Positions 44,781 to 54,088 of a stretch of DNA of 64,000 nucleotides are shown piece after piece (the stretch's first letter is position 1; each line of letters starts with the position of its first letter). The notes under the pieces were generated by a model, which was not told the origin of the DNA, did not search any database, and saw only the letters and a program-made list of their open reading frames with translations. Position numbers and translations under genes: made by a program. Origin of the DNA: JBDGYW01 sp964518955 (GTDB taxonomy: Bacteria; Gemmatimonadota; Gemmatimonadetes; Gemmatimonadales; GWC2-71-9); contig CAZFHS010000014.1 of NCBI GenBank assembly GCA_964518955.1, forward strand, positions 58,183 through 122,182, read 5' to 3'.

Positions 44781-44963
44781 TGTGCACTTGCATACGGCAT
44801 TTGATCGAGGTCTGTCAAGGGTAGCTGCCTCGAACTACCCGAGAAGTGTTAGTTTGGTCCTGTACGACGTTGGTAGTCACTTGCCCGCTCCAACTTTCGC
44901 CCCGGCGTCCACTCTCCGATGCCGGTGCGCCTTTTCCTTTGTATGTGAGTGAGGGCAAGTATC

Positions 44964-45464
44964 ATGGCAATACGACAATACGATTCTTCCGATCTTGAAT
45001 CCTGCAGGTCTCTCTGGGCTGAGATTGTCGAACGGCACAGAGAGATCTATGACGACCCTTCCATTGGCGGCGAGAATCCCGGGCTCGAGTTCGACAACCA
45101 CCTGAACACCGTTGGTTCTGACCGGACCTGGGTTGCCGAAGCTGACGGTGATGTTGTAGGGCTAGCATCGCTGATTGTTGATGGTGAAGAAGCAGAGGTG
45201 GAGCCGCTTGTGGTGGCGGCATCACACCGAGGTAGCGGCTTAGGCAGTGAGCTAATGAATCATGTCGCCAACGAGGCGAAGCGACTTTCCGTGCTCTGCC
45301 TCTACGTCAAACCCGTTGCACGAAACGAAGAGGCGATTTCGTTCTTCTACGACACCGGATTTTGCACGCTCGGCCACATTCAGATGTTCCAGTGGCTCGG
45401 CGAGTCGTTTCCTGGTCAATGGAAATCCGGGCCAGAGTTGTTTGGGAAGCGGTTCGAATACTGA
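44964..45464 (+). CDS. GNAT-family N-acetyltransferase
   Basis: 166 residues. Acetyl-CoA binding motif VVAASHRGSGLGSELMNHVA (the x-R-G-x-G-x-G loop) with preceding acceptor strand VGLASLIVDGEEAEVEPLV and C-terminal VARNEEAISFFYDTGFC, the typical GNAT end. The start is taken as ATG at 44964, with GAGGG 8 bp upstream; an in-frame GTG at 44949 is less likely. It is divergent from the HAD operon. Acceptor unknown. Confidence 0.88.
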   Translation: MAIRQYDSSDLESCRSLWAEIVERHREIYDDPSIGGENPGLEFDNHLNTVGSDRTWVAEADGDVVGLASLIVDGEEAEVEPLVVAASHRGSGLGSELMNHVANEAKRLSVLCLYVKPVARNEEAISFFYDTGFCTLGHIQMFQWLGESFPGQWKSGPELFGKRFEY

Positions 45465-45516
45465 CTGGCGGTGTGTCAAGTGCGTAGCATTGCATCCACA
45501 GACTGCATCTCCCGAC

Positions 45517-45571
45517 TCCTGTTGACAATCAACATGAGCAACCGTACCTTCCTGTTGGCAATCAACAGGAG
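45517..45571. promoter_or_regulatory. Tandem candidate operators for PadR module 2
   Basis: Two similar boxes, each an inverted repeat, 33 bp apart start to start: TGTTG-ACAAT-CAACA at 45520-45534 and CCTGTTG-GCAAT-CAACAGG at 45551-45569. The two are nearly identical (TCCTGTTGxCAATCAACAxGAG). The second overlaps the ribosome site of the PadR gene, so bound repressor would block both promoter and translation. About three helical turns separate them, suiting cooperative dimers. Confidence 0.7.
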
Positions 45572-45577
45572 TAAAGC

Positions 45578-45916
45578 GTGACGCGATTGGACGTGATGCA
45601 GGGAACGCTCGACCTGATGGTTCTGAAGACGCTCGATGCCGGAGGTGAGGTACACGGTTATGGCATCGCGCAGCACATACAGATGATCTCGCAAGACGCC
45701 CTCTCATTGAATCAGGGCACCCTATACCCGGCCTTGCTCCGCCTCGAACAGCGGGGTTGGATAAAGTCGCGGTGGGGCAAGTCACAGAACAACCGCCGCG
45801 CGAGGTTCTACAGCCTTACGGTAAAGGGGCGACGTCAACTAATCGCGAAAGCAGAGAACTGGGAACAAGTGGCAAGCATCATGCGGCTGCTTCTTGAAGC
45901 TCCGGGGCAGGCATGA
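45578..45916 (+). CDS. PadR-family transcriptional regulator (module 2)
   Basis: 112 residues. GTG start with AGGAG 6 bp upstream. Winged helix (VMQGTLDLMVLKTLDAGGEV, NQGTLYPALLRLEQRGWIKS), wing SRWGKSQNNRRARFYSLTVKG. This is the short PadR form typically paired with ADOP permeases. It overlaps the permease by ATGA and probably represses the module through the two boxes at 45517-45571. Confidence 0.94.
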   Translation: MTRLDVMQGTLDLMVLKTLDAGGEVHGYGIAQHIQMISQDALSLNQGTLYPALLRLEQRGWIKSRWGKSQNNRRARFYSLTVKGRRQLIAKAENWEQVASIMRLLLEAPGQA

Positions 45917-48567
45917 CTTCCGAGGGTGGCGACTGGGCCGGCCGCATCCGGGCCGGTTTCGCTCGTGTAGCCGGGTTCTTCAACAAGGCTCACCGAGAGA
46001 AGGATCTAGACGAGGAGCTTCAGTTTCACATCGAAATGCTCACGGAGCAGTATGAGGCCAAGGGCATGTCGAATCGCGATGCACGCGCGGCCGCCCGCCG
46101 CGAGTTTGGCCAAATAGCTTCGGTGAAAGAGGCATACCGAACGCAACGCGGCGTGCCGCTGCTCGAGACGGCTCTTTCCGACCTGCGGTACGCTGTGCGG
46201 AGCTACCGCAATGCACCGCTATTCACGGTCACCGTTCTCGCGATCCTCGCACTCGGAATCGGCGCCAACTCGGCAATCTTCAGTGTCGTGAATGCCGCAC
46301 TCCTACGACCTCTCCCGTACCATGATCCAAGTCGCCTTGTTCAAGTAACCCGGAAGTTTCCGCAAGACGAGGCGACACACCTCGATGGGCGCTGTGTATT
46401 CGCGGTGTTCGATCAGATGCAGACGGTCGAATCCGTGGCCGCATTTCGAACAGTCACCGGCTTCAATATCGTTACGACTGGCGGCGCCGAATATGTGAGA
46501 GCCCAGCGTGTCTCGCGCGACTACTTCAAGGTCCTCGGCACCACCTCCCACATGGGGCGTTCGTTCACCACCGAAGAAGACCGTCCTGGGGGGCCTGACG
46601 TTGCCATCGTGAGTTATGCTCTTTGGCGGAGACTCTTCGCGGGCGACCAAGAGATCGTGGGGAAGTCGGTCTCTTTGGGCGACGTGCCTCACACAATCGT
46701 AGGCGTCCTCCGCGAAGATTTCCGTGCGATACCAACCGCAGACGTCTGGATTCCGTTGCGCCTCGCTAGGACGGACAGGGGCAGTTTCAACTACCGTGTG
46801 ATCGGAAGGCTCTTTTCCGACGCCGATCTAGACAGAAGCCTCCTCGAAGTTGCGGGTATCGGGAGACAACTCCAAACTGAGACGCCTCCGACATTGAGCG
46901 ACACGGAATCGCTTGGCTTGCTGCCCTATGGGAGCGTGCTTGCCGCTGATGTACGTGACGGTCTTATCGTGCTCGCCGCCGCGGTCGTCGTCATACTGCT
47001 CATATCCTGCGCAAACGCTGCTAATCTCCTACTCGGTCGTGCCCTTTCCCGTGGACGAGAAGTGGCAATTCGTCTCGCGTTGGGTGCCGGATACAGGCGG
47101 GTGTTTTTCCAGCTGCTCACCGAGAGTATGCTCCTGGCCCTCGTCGCCGGCGCTCTCGGTTTGCTGTTTGCCCAATGGGTGGCGCCGACACTCCTCAGTA
47201 TATCGCCTGCGGCAGCCCACTGGCGTGAGGCACACATCGACTCGACGGTACTGGGAATCACCTTGTTGGTCGCGATGGGCACCGGCGTGATGTTCGGCGT
47301 TGCTCCCGCAATGACATTTCGGCGCAAGGAGCTGATGTCGTTGTTGCACGAGGAGGGTTCTCGAGCCACTCCCGGGCAACGGTCTGAATGGCTGCGACGC
47401 TGCTTCGTAACAGGTGAGGTTGCACTCACGGTCATACTGCTTGTTTGCGCGGGTTTGCTGGTGCAGACATTTCTCAACCTTCGATCTGTCGACCTCGGGT
47501 TCGACCCGACGAATGTTCTCACAGCCCAGATGGCCTTGAATGCCGAACGCCACAGCGATCCCGATTCTCTGACGGCATTCTTCGATAGGGGTTTGGATCG
47601 TGTGGAATCCATCCCGGGCGTTCACACCGCTGCGGTGGTCTCAGGGCTCCCGGTAGAACGCGGGCTGAATGTGGTTGTGGACATACCCGGAGCACCCGAA
47701 ACTGTTGATGATGCGTTGACCGAGTTCCGCTACGTCACGCCCGGCTTTTTCTCACTCATGCGGGTGCCGCTGTTGTCGGGCAGGTCATTCACCGAGATCG
47801 ACACGAGGGTGGCACATCCTGTTGCAGTTGTGAATGAAGAATTTGCCCGCCGGTTTCTGCCCGGTGTGCAGGCAATCGGTTACCAAACCCAAGTGTTTTC
47901 CCAAGGCACGGTATATGAGATCGTCGGTGTCGTGGGCAACATGCAGGAGCAGGGATTGGGCGGAAACTCGGTGCCGGTGCTCTATGTTCCCGCGGCGCAG
48001 GTTGACGGCGGGATGCTGGGCATTGCCCACAGCATCTTCCAGGTCAGTTGGGTAGCGCGAGCGCAAGGTAGCGTCGCTGGGCTCACGCAGCGAATACAAC
48101 AGGAACTACACGCGGTGGCCCCCCAACAGCCATTCTCCGGCTTTCGCTCTATGGATTCCGTCATCGGCGAAACGCCCGCTAGGCCGCGTTTTCAACTGCT
48201 TCTAATGTCAGTGTTCTCGTTGCTCGCACTGGTCCTTGCGGTGGCGGGAATCTACGCCGTCATCTCATATACTGTCGCAGCGAGGGAGCGTGAGTTTGGG
48301 GTGCGCACCGCGTTGGGCGCATCTCCTTCACGAATCGTGTTGAATGTGGTGACACGTGCTTTTGTGCTCACGTTGGTTGGGGTGGGGCTCGGCTTGGCCG
48401 GCGCGGCGCTGGTTGCACGGATGTTGGAAGCGTTCGTTTACGGAATTGCCACCATGCACTTCGGGACGTTTGCCGCAGTCGCGTGTGGGCTCATGGCGGT
48501 GTCGGTAGTGGCGAGTGCGGTTCCCGCGACTCGAGCGGCAAGGGTGGACCCGGTTGTCACGTTATGA
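45913..48567 (+). CDS. ADOP-type ABC transporter permease (module 2), prefix type 1
   Basis: 884 residues. The N-terminal prefix is the other class: REKDLDEELQFHIEMLTEQY then SNRDARAAARREFGQ. TM1 is VTVLAILALGIGANSAIFSV, then a MacB_PCD domain (VSRDYFKVLGTTSHMGRSFT; GDQEIVGKSVSLGDVPHTIV), FtsX bundle (VLAAAVVVILLISCANAANL), duplicated core and final bundle (LMSVFSLLALVLAVAGIYAV). The duplicated architecture is complete. Coupled to the PadR gene by ATGA. No nucleotide-binding subunit is adjacent. It converges with a propeller gene 39 bp away. Confidence 0.92.
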   Translation: MTSEGGDWAGRIRAGFARVAGFFNKAHREKDLDEELQFHIEMLTEQYEAKGMSNRDARAAARREFGQIASVKEAYRTQRGVPLLETALSDLRYAVRSYRNAPLFTVTVLAILALGIGANSAIFSVVNAALLRPLPYHDPSRLVQVTRKFPQDEATHLDGRCVFAVFDQMQTVESVAAFRTVTGFNIVTTGGAEYVRAQRVSRDYFKVLGTTSHMGRSFTTEEDRPGGPDVAIVSYALWRRLFAGDQEIVGKSVSLGDVPHTIVGVLREDFRAIPTADVWIPLRLARTDRGSFNYRVIGRLFSDADLDRSLLEVAGIGRQLQTETPPTLSDTESLGLLPYGSVLAADVRDGLIVLAAAVVVILLISCANAANLLLGRALSRGREVAIRLALGAGYRRVFFQLLTESMLLALVAGALGLLFAQWVAPTLLSISPAAAHWREAHIDSTVLGITLLVAMGTGVMFGVAPAMTFRRKELMSLLHEEGSRATPGQRSEWLRRCFVTGEVALTVILLVCAGLLVQTFLNLRSVDLGFDPTNVLTAQMALNAERHSDPDSLTAFFDRGLDRVESIPGVHTAAVVSGLPVERGLNVVVDIPGAPETVDDALTEFRYVTPGFFSLMRVPLLSGRSFTEIDTRVAHPVAVVNEEFARRFLPGVQAIGYQTQVFSQGTVYEIVGVVGNMQEQGLGGNSVPVLYVPAAQVDGGMLGIAHSIFQVSWVARAQGSVAGLTQRIQQELHAVAPQQPFSGFRSMDSVIGETPARPRFQLLLMSVFSLLALVLAVAGIYAVISYTVAAREREFGVRTALGASPSRIVLNVVTRAFVLTLVGVGLGLAGAALVARMLEAFVYGIATMHFGTFAAVACGLMAVSVVASAVPATRAARVDPVVTL

Positions 48568-48606
48568 AGCGATTGACGCGAGGAATGGTTCGGGTTTACC
48601 GCTTGT

Positions 48607-49788
48607 TCACCTCTTCAGCCCATACATCTTGACGACCTCCACGTCCAATTCGTCGCTCCATTTGCCGAGCACGAAATCGTCACCGATGTGGTACGGCTCG
48701 AAGCCCAGCGGCGCGTCGAGTGCGCCGAGCAGGGTGCCTGTTGAATCGAAGACGGACCACTTGGCCGTCGTAGCGCCTGGTATCGGGTACTCTTGAATCC
48801 ACAGGTTATGGTCGTCGTCAACTAGAATGTGCAGGTAAGCAGGGAAAAACTCCGGCTTGGGTATTTCGTCGAATGTTGCCTCGGCAGACGCGCGTTCATC
48901 GGGGCCTTCTGCAGCAATCCGCCGCTCGATCTCGAGCCGAAGGTGCTCGTTTGTCACCGGCACACGTGTGTGTTCGCGGCGTACGATTTTCGACAACTTA
49001 CCGTCAGGTGTGAGGACCCGAATCTCGAAGTTGTCAGTGGCCGCCAGATACACAACATCGTCGCGAACGACAAACCGGGTGTCCAACGGAAACACTGCGT
49101 CGAAGAAGCCGAAACCGCCGTCAAACGCCTTGTAGTACACCTCGTTTCCGGAGAACGGCCCGAGTTCCGTAGTTAGGAGGCCCTCCGGATCGAGGTGATA
49201 TATCGGTGATTCGTAACGCTGCAGACCGTCCGGCGGCACGCCCTTCGTGTCGGCAAAACCTCGGGCGAGCATACTCCGGTCGTTGAACACGCCAATGGGA
49301 GATGCGAACGGCAAATCGGGAGTGCTTTCGAGCCGGACGCCACGCACGAAGTCTCCGTTCGCGCTGAACACGGCGATGCGCCGCAGGTCGTAGTCGTAGA
49401 CAAACAACGAGTCGCCGCCCAAATGCTGCATCCACCCCATCCTGCTGAACTCGCCTGGGCCTTCACCCTCTCGCCCCGCAGACCGAAGAAAAACGCCATG
49501 GGAAGAGTAGAACCTGAGTTCGTGAGTGCCGCCGTTGGCGATAACGATCCGTCCATCTGAGAGTCGCGCCGCGGATCGAACGCCGTACAGCTCATAATCT
49601 TCGCCGAGGTCGGATCCGCCGATATCCAAGGCTGGTTCATCATCGAGCACCCAATCCAACGCCGGCGCAGATTCCGGATTCTCCACGATCCGGACGCCTG
49701 CGCTGTCGCGCACGGTCACGGCAGGTATGGTGCCGTCCGGCGAACAGGCCACTAGGGTGGCGATGGCTATCAGAATTGAAAAACGCAT
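48607..49788 (-). CDS. 6-bladed beta-propeller lipoprotein, DSAGVRIVE group
   Basis: 393 residues from ATG at 49788, which has GGAG 8 bp upstream and starts MRFSILIAIATLVAC; an earlier in-frame ATG (49821) adds 11 residues. Signature: VTVRDSAGVRIVENPESAPA, EPALDIGGSDLGEDYELYGV, blade 2 REGEGPGEFSRMGWM, C-terminus VLGKWSDELDVEVVKMYGL. Same group as 22288, 42952 and the broken copy at 59819-61119. Monocistronic as far as visible. Confidence 0.86.
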   Translation of the reverse strand: MRFSILIAIATLVACSPDGTIPAVTVRDSAGVRIVENPESAPALDWVLDDEPALDIGGSDLGEDYELYGVRSAARLSDGRIVIANGGTHELRFYSSHGVFLRSAGREGEGPGEFSRMGWMQHLGGDSLFVYDYDLRRIAVFSANGDFVRGVRLESTPDLPFASPIGVFNDRSMLARGFADTKGVPPDGLQRYESPIYHLDPEGLLTTELGPFSGNEVYYKAFDGGFGFFDAVFPLDTRFVVRDDVVYLAATDNFEIRVLTPDGKLSKIVRREHTRVPVTNEHLRLEIERRIAAEGPDERASAEATFDEIPKPEFFPAYLHILVDDDHNLWIQEYPIPGATTAKWSVFDSTGTLLGALDAPLGFEPYHIGDDFVLGKWSDELDVEVVKMYGLKR

Positions 49789-49932
49789 GAGCCCTGCTCC
49801 GGCCGCTGTCCGTATGGTCATAGCACCATGGCCTCAGCCTTGTCAATCAAACTCCGCGGTATTTTAAACTTCACGAAAGAATACGATCGTCTGGCCGGCG
49901 GCTGCATCGCCTACGAGGAATTGGGGAAACAC

Positions 49933-50439
49933 ATGGAAATCACGAGTACCACGGCCTTCATCGACTACTTCGAGAAGATTCGAGCGCGTACTAGACACGT
50001 GATCGAATGCATTCCGCCTGACAAAGTCGAATGGACTCACCAGCCTAACAAGTTCACCCTGGGCGACCTCATCCGTCACCTCGGTGCCACCGAACGATAC
50101 ATGTTCGCCGAAAACGTGATTGGTGGCGTATGCCGCTACCCGGGGTGCGGACGCGAGCTTGCTGACGGCCACGAGCAAACGCTCGCGTACCTCGATGCAT
50201 GTCACAACGAGAGCATCGACGTTTTTTCGGGGCTGAGTGACGAGGATCTGAGAGAAAAGTGTGACACTCCTGGAGGAGCGTCGATCACAGTATGGAAATG
50301 GCTGCGAGCAATGATCGAACACGAGATCCACCACCGTGGACAGATCTATATGATGCTCGGAATTCTAGGTGTCGAGACGCCGCCTCTTTACGGACTCACC
50401 GCGGAACAGGTTCTTGACAGAAGTCAGGGAATGCTTTGA
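49933..50439 (+). CDS. DinB-family metal-dependent protein
   Basis: 168 residues from ATG at 49933 (GGGG stretch upstream); the frame is open for another 35 codons upstream but without homologous sequence. DinB four-helix bundle with the three putative metal His: LIRHLGATERYMF and IEHEIHHRGQIYMMLG. Such proteins often act in thiol transfer or stress responses; the role here is unknown. It converges on the second DinB-like gene 49 bp away, opposite strand. Confidence 0.85.
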   Translation: MEITSTTAFIDYFEKIRARTRHVIECIPPDKVEWTHQPNKFTLGDLIRHLGATERYMFAENVIGGVCRYPGCGRELADGHEQTLAYLDACHNESIDVFSGLSDEDLREKCDTPGGASITVWKWLRAMIEHEIHHRGQIYMMLGILGVETPPLYGLTAEQVLDRSQGML

Positions 50440-50488
50440 CCACTGAATCCGAATTGCAGCGTTTTCTCATCGATCTTCTGTAGACCGA

Positions 50489-51016
50489 CTACCTGCTCCA
50501 CGGGGGTACGATACTATTCATCCGGGCGTATGCTACCAACTGCCCCAGGTGTTCGTGAGCGTGGTACTGAAGAAGAATGAGTTGGCTGCCCACAGTAGTG
50601 CCCTCACCTGCATTCGGTGCCTGCTCCCAGAGGCGTTCATCCGGTGTGCTTCCGATGACCTCTCTGGCGAAACGAAATGATTGCCTGACTGCGTCAACCA
50701 CCACTGACGGATCCGTGAAAGAATCCGGATCCTCGAGCCATTGTTCGGGATCGCCTTCGGGCAATTGCGCACCCACCCTCAGCGGAATGGCGAAGTTGGC
50801 GGCAGCCACGTGCATCAGCACCTCGCTCACCGATCGCACACCTTCCATTGGGCGCCATGAATAGCTCTCCTGAGGGAAGGCCTCGGCAATTGCGAAATAC
50901 TTCCGCTCGAGATTCTCTAGGTCTCTGTTGACCGTGTTCTGGAGGTCCTGGCCGCTGACCTCGGGTGCGAGGCACACGCCAACCAATGCACATAGAAGCG
51001 AAACTCGCAATTTCAT
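50489..51016 (-). CDS. DinB-like protein with signal peptide
   Basis: 175 residues. Signal peptide LRVSLLCALVGVCLAPEVSG, then a DinB-type helical bundle with His in LMHVAAANFAIPLRVG and LQYHAHEHLGQLVAYARM. The exported DinB form is uncommon but recurs in this kind of genome. It lies immediately downstream, on the same strand, of the broken MFS gene, separated by a 39-bp inverted repeat. Confidence 0.82.
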   Translation of the reverse strand: MKLRVSLLCALVGVCLAPEVSGQDLQNTVNRDLENLERKYFAIAEAFPQESYSWRPMEGVRSVSEVLMHVAAANFAIPLRVGAQLPEGDPEQWLEDPDSFTDPSVVVDAVRQSFRFAREVIGSTPDERLWEQAPNAGEGTTVGSQLILLQYHAHEHLGQLVAYARMNSIVPPWSR

Positions 51017-51051
51017 AAGAACACCTCATTCGTTTGCACCACGACACTCGC

Positions 51052-51090
51052 ATTCATACCTGGGCTACATCAGCCCAGTGGAGTATGAAT
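51052..51090. repeat. Interrupted inverted repeat at the truncated MFS 3' end
   Basis: ATTCATAC (51052-51059) pairs with GTATGAAT (51083-51090); inside, TGGGCT (51061-51066) pairs with AGCCCA (51072-51077). It spans the stop codon of the broken MFS reading frame. No T-run follows, so a terminator is possible but weak; it may mark a deletion junction. Confidence 0.5.
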
Positions 51091-51819
51091 TACGGAAAGC
51101 GGCTTAACTCGGTGTCCACAAAAACGCGGGAAGTCCAAGTTGAGCCACAAACTATAGAGAGCCATCGAAAGAACATTGGCGCCAACGAACGCCCAAAGGC
51201 GCCGGTCAACGAGCATCTCCGCTGCACCGGAGACAGTGATCACCGATTCTGATTCGAGCGGCGGAATTCGCTTGGCGGTGTAGAGCCATAGCGGTATCCA
51301 AACAAACCCCAGAGCGCCCGTAACGACAAAGGCCGAACGCCAGCCGTAGTGTAGCGCCAGCCAGGTGGCTATCAACGGGGCACCGGCAGCACCGAGGGTT
51401 AGGCCAATTTGGTTCAACGCGGTGCCAAGCGAACGCTCTCGTGGCGGGAGATACAGTGCGATTGCCTTTCCCGAACCGGGGATGCCGCCCGACTCGGTCA
51501 ACCACAGGGCTCCGCGAAGGAATAGGAGAACCCCGAAGCTTCCTGCCAAACCAGTGGAGATGCCTACCATCGACCAAAGCGCCACGATCAGGGTCATGCC
51601 GCGATTGAGACCGATGCGGTCGATCAACAACCCCGCCGCCGGGGCGCTGAGAGCGTATGTGATGGAAAACGCCGAAAGGATGAGGCCGTACCCCGTGTTG
51701 CTGAGGCCGAACTCGGCCCTGATCTCAGGCGCCAGTGGCGCCAATATTTGACGGTCGAGATAGTTGAGCGCCGTTGCAAGCACGAAGATGCCGACGGCAA
51801 CCCACAGAAGCCTGAACAA
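51070..51819 (-). pseudogene. MFS transporter remnant (N-terminal half only, frameshifted end)
   Basis: The frame encodes six MFS-like helices (FRLLWVAVGIFVLATALNYL, LILSAFSITYALSAPAAGLL, MTLIVALWSMVGISTGLAGS and so on) with the inter-helix motif DRIGLNRGM. It then loses frame at LYSLWLN: reading one base over gives WTSRVFVDTEL, the continuation expected of such transporters, so an extra T has probably been inserted in AACTTGG near 51145. Even the corrected frame stops within about 17 codons. The C-terminal six helices are missing and the next gene starts nearby, so the gene is dead. Unrelated in context to its neighbours. Confidence 0.75.
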
Positions 51820-52012
51820 CCGTCAGTTCCCAGGTGCTGGAGGACCAACGCGATTCTCAACTAGCAGCTCTTTCCTAGCATGTGCTAAGGAACTCTTGGT
51901 GTGGGGTGTTGATATTGAGACGCTTGGCGACATCTGTGGACATACTCCCTACTCTGGCGAAGCAAAGGTCCCACGTCCTACCCCTTCCACCTAATACGCA
52001 ATCTCCACCCGG

Positions 52013-53257
52013 CTACAGCTCCACCATAAACCGCGCCGCAAACGGCTGGTTTGTCGCTGCCGCAGATTCTATCTCCGAAACCTTGAACGCCTTGATTCCA
52101 CCCGATGGAACACCTCCGCGGCGCACTTCGTACACGTACAACAACAGGTTTCCCGTACTTGGTCGCCTAAGAGAGTAGGGTTCGACTAGGCGATCGACGC
52201 CGTGGTAGGCCACATTGGCGAGCAAGCGGTTTCTTGCAGCAAAACGAATGCTTTCCATGGCGTTCGAAAATGTGGGCGCTTCTTGTGCCCACTCGAGTGC
52301 GGCCGCTCCGCTGCCCAAGGATCCTAGCTCTGGAGCTCGGGCAAACATCACCCTCGGGACACGTTGCGTTTCTTCAGCGCCTGGTATTTCGGAGAGATCT
52401 ACCGCTGGAGGCGCCTCCTCGATCCACCAATCGAGCGATTCCTTGAGCGCTTCGTAGAATTCCTGAACCGGCGGTAACACCGGCAGTTGGTGGCGCAGCG
52501 CATTCTCCCAATCGACGCTCAGAGTATCGATGTCGATTCGAGCGAAGATCGATGCCGTCGTTGGAGTGGGGAGTTCTTTGAAGCTGAACTTCTCGAGTAG
52601 AATCTCCCGGGCTCGGTCGGCCGGAATGATGTCACGGAAGTTCCTCCCGATGTTCACCACGTCGTAAACGTCCCGGGCTCGGCCCTTTCGCTCGTACAAT
52701 GCGCGCGTTTTCTCCGCGAAGACCTCCGCAAGGGAATAGCATGTGGTCTCGTGCACCGGTGTCGGCAGGTCGGAGTATTGGTGATAGACGACCCGCCTCA
52801 CCGTGGGATCGACGACAATCTCATCTTGCGTTATGTCGAACTTGATACGCTGCAAATTCCTCTTCGCTAAGCCGAGCGGGCCGGCGTAGGTCAACTTAGC
52901 CTGGAATGTTTGGAGCCTGCGTTTGTTGGTAAGCTCTTCTATTGTGAGCCCACCCTCCGGGAACTCGATGCCAGCCTCACCTTCGACCCATTCGGCTACC
53001 TCAGTTAACGCATTCTGTATCTCTGCGTTCCCGTACAACCCGGCGTCCGGTACTGTGAAATCGAGATCCTCGGAGAACCGGTATGTGTCGAAGAAGCACT
53101 TCTTGAGGCAGGTCCCCCCCTTGAATGCCCATTCGTTCAACCCATCGTGTCTCGCAAATCCGAACAGCACCCAACCCAGGACGTAATCCTTCTCGACGGT
53201 CGTGTGAAGTAACCCACTCTCATCAGCAATCGACAGCACTTCAACCTTTGGAATCAC
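52013..53257 (-). CDS. AbiEii-type nucleotidyltransferase toxin
   Basis: 414 residues from GTG at 53257, overlapping the AbiEi stop (GTGA); a longer reading frame upstream lies inside AbiEi and is rejected. Nucleotidyltransferase motif: AFKGGTCLKKCFF (GG-T at about 47-49) and RFSEDLDFTV with two Asp (64, 66). Later K/D-rich helical regions (YSLAEVFAEKTRALYERKGR) match the family's third acid/lysine motif. AbiE toxins are type IV TA elements that stop phage growth. Longer than the minimal 300 residues: the C-terminal 130 residues contain a WYL-like or unassigned beta stretch (ALEWAQEAPTFSNAMESIRF, RNRLLANVAYHGVDRLVEPY). Origin probably horizontal. Confidence 0.9.
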   Translation of the reverse strand: MIPKVEVLSIADESGLLHTTVEKDYVLGWVLFGFARHDGLNEWAFKGGTCLKKCFFDTYRFSEDLDFTVPDAGLYGNAEIQNALTEVAEWVEGEAGIEFPEGGLTIEELTNKRRLQTFQAKLTYAGPLGLAKRNLQRIKFDITQDEIVVDPTVRRVVYHQYSDLPTPVHETTCYSLAEVFAEKTRALYERKGRARDVYDVVNIGRNFRDIIPADRAREILLEKFSFKELPTPTTASIFARIDIDTLSVDWENALRHQLPVLPPVQEFYEALKESLDWWIEEAPPAVDLSEIPGAEETQRVPRVMFARAPELGSLGSGAAALEWAQEAPTFSNAMESIRFAARNRLLANVAYHGVDRLVEPYSLRRPSTGNLLLYVYEVRRGGVPSGGIKAFKVSEIESAAATNQPFAARFMVEL

Positions 53258-54087
53258 GTTTCCTCCGGCAGGGGTACATTCACTTTCAGATTCCAGCGAG
53301 ACACGATGCGACCACGCTTGGATCCCGATGGGTCGAGCAACGAAATGCCACTCGACAATCCCGAGCGGCATTCTCTCATCCACTTCTCCGATACCCGACC
53401 GAACCGTTCGGCCGTGAATCCAATTCTCTTGAACAATGCACCTGATCCAAGCCTGTGCGCGTAGGACAGGAGAGTTTCGCCATGCGCGTGCTCACTTCGC
53501 CAGTAGGCTCTGACGATGTCGAGTGTTTGCCGCCCTCCACCGCCGAGCTTAGGTGATGTCAGTAGGTCGACCACCAGCCGGCTCGGATCGGCAATGCGAA
53601 CCCGAGACGATCCTTCCCAGATGTTCGTCACACCGGTGTCTGTGTCTTTGGTGAACCGCGTCAGGTATTTAACCCGGCCAAGAGTCTGCAATGCGCCCCG
53701 CTGCCGTTTCTCCGTACACACCACCAGCGCGTTCGAAACCTGTTCCGTGAGATCCCAGTGCTCAGCAGCGGTCCAGCCGGATATGTGACATGGCGTAAAC
53801 AAGCTCATGGCTATAGCCAATGGCTCTTCCGGCAATGGCTCCCCAGTTTGCGAGTGAAGCGGCACGATAGAGTAGACGCCATGCCGCACCCTTTGCAGCC
53901 ATCCTTTCTTCTGAAGGCGCGAGAGCATGAGATTTCCGTATGCGCGGCTCACACCGAGTCGCTCCATTACGTCTTGCACTGCGAAGGCCGGTTTCCCCGA
54001 TGCGACGAGGATTCGGAGAATATCTCGTTCCTTTGTCCCTAGGCCCTTTAGGATATTGTTTTGGCGCGATATACTATTCATGCGCAT
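53254..54087 (-). CDS. AbiEi-type antitoxin / transcriptional repressor
   Basis: 277 residues. N-terminal winged helix (KERDILRILVASGKPAFAVQ, MERLGVSRAYGNLMLSRLQK, VRHGVYSIVP) followed by the AbiEi C-terminal domain (PLAIAMSLFTPCHISGWTAA, HWDLTEQVSNALVVCTEKRQ, SRLVVDLLTSPKLGGGGRQT). It binds its own promoter and neutralises AbiEii. The AT-rich leader with repeated boxes upstream fits negative autoregulation. Two in-frame ATGs (54087, 54081) are possible starts. The coding sequence is more AT-rich than neighbours at its 5' end. Confidence 0.9.
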   Translation of the reverse strand: MRMNSISRQNNILKGLGTKERDILRILVASGKPAFAVQDVMERLGVSRAYGNLMLSRLQKKGWLQRVRHGVYSIVPLHSQTGEPLPEEPLAIAMSLFTPCHISGWTAAEHWDLTEQVSNALVVCTEKRQRGALQTLGRVKYLTRFTKDTDTGVTNIWEGSSRVRIADPSRLVVDLLTSPKLGGGGRQTLDIVRAYWRSEHAHGETLLSYAHRLGSGALFKRIGFTAERFGRVSEKWMRECRSGLSSGISLLDPSGSKRGRIVSRWNLKVNVPLPEET

Positions 54088-54088
54088 A

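Noticed and set aside
53258..53383. 42-codon N-terminal extension of AbiEii
   Set aside because: It lies inside AbiEi in another frame and has no homologous content; the GTG at 53257 gives the expected GTGA overlap.
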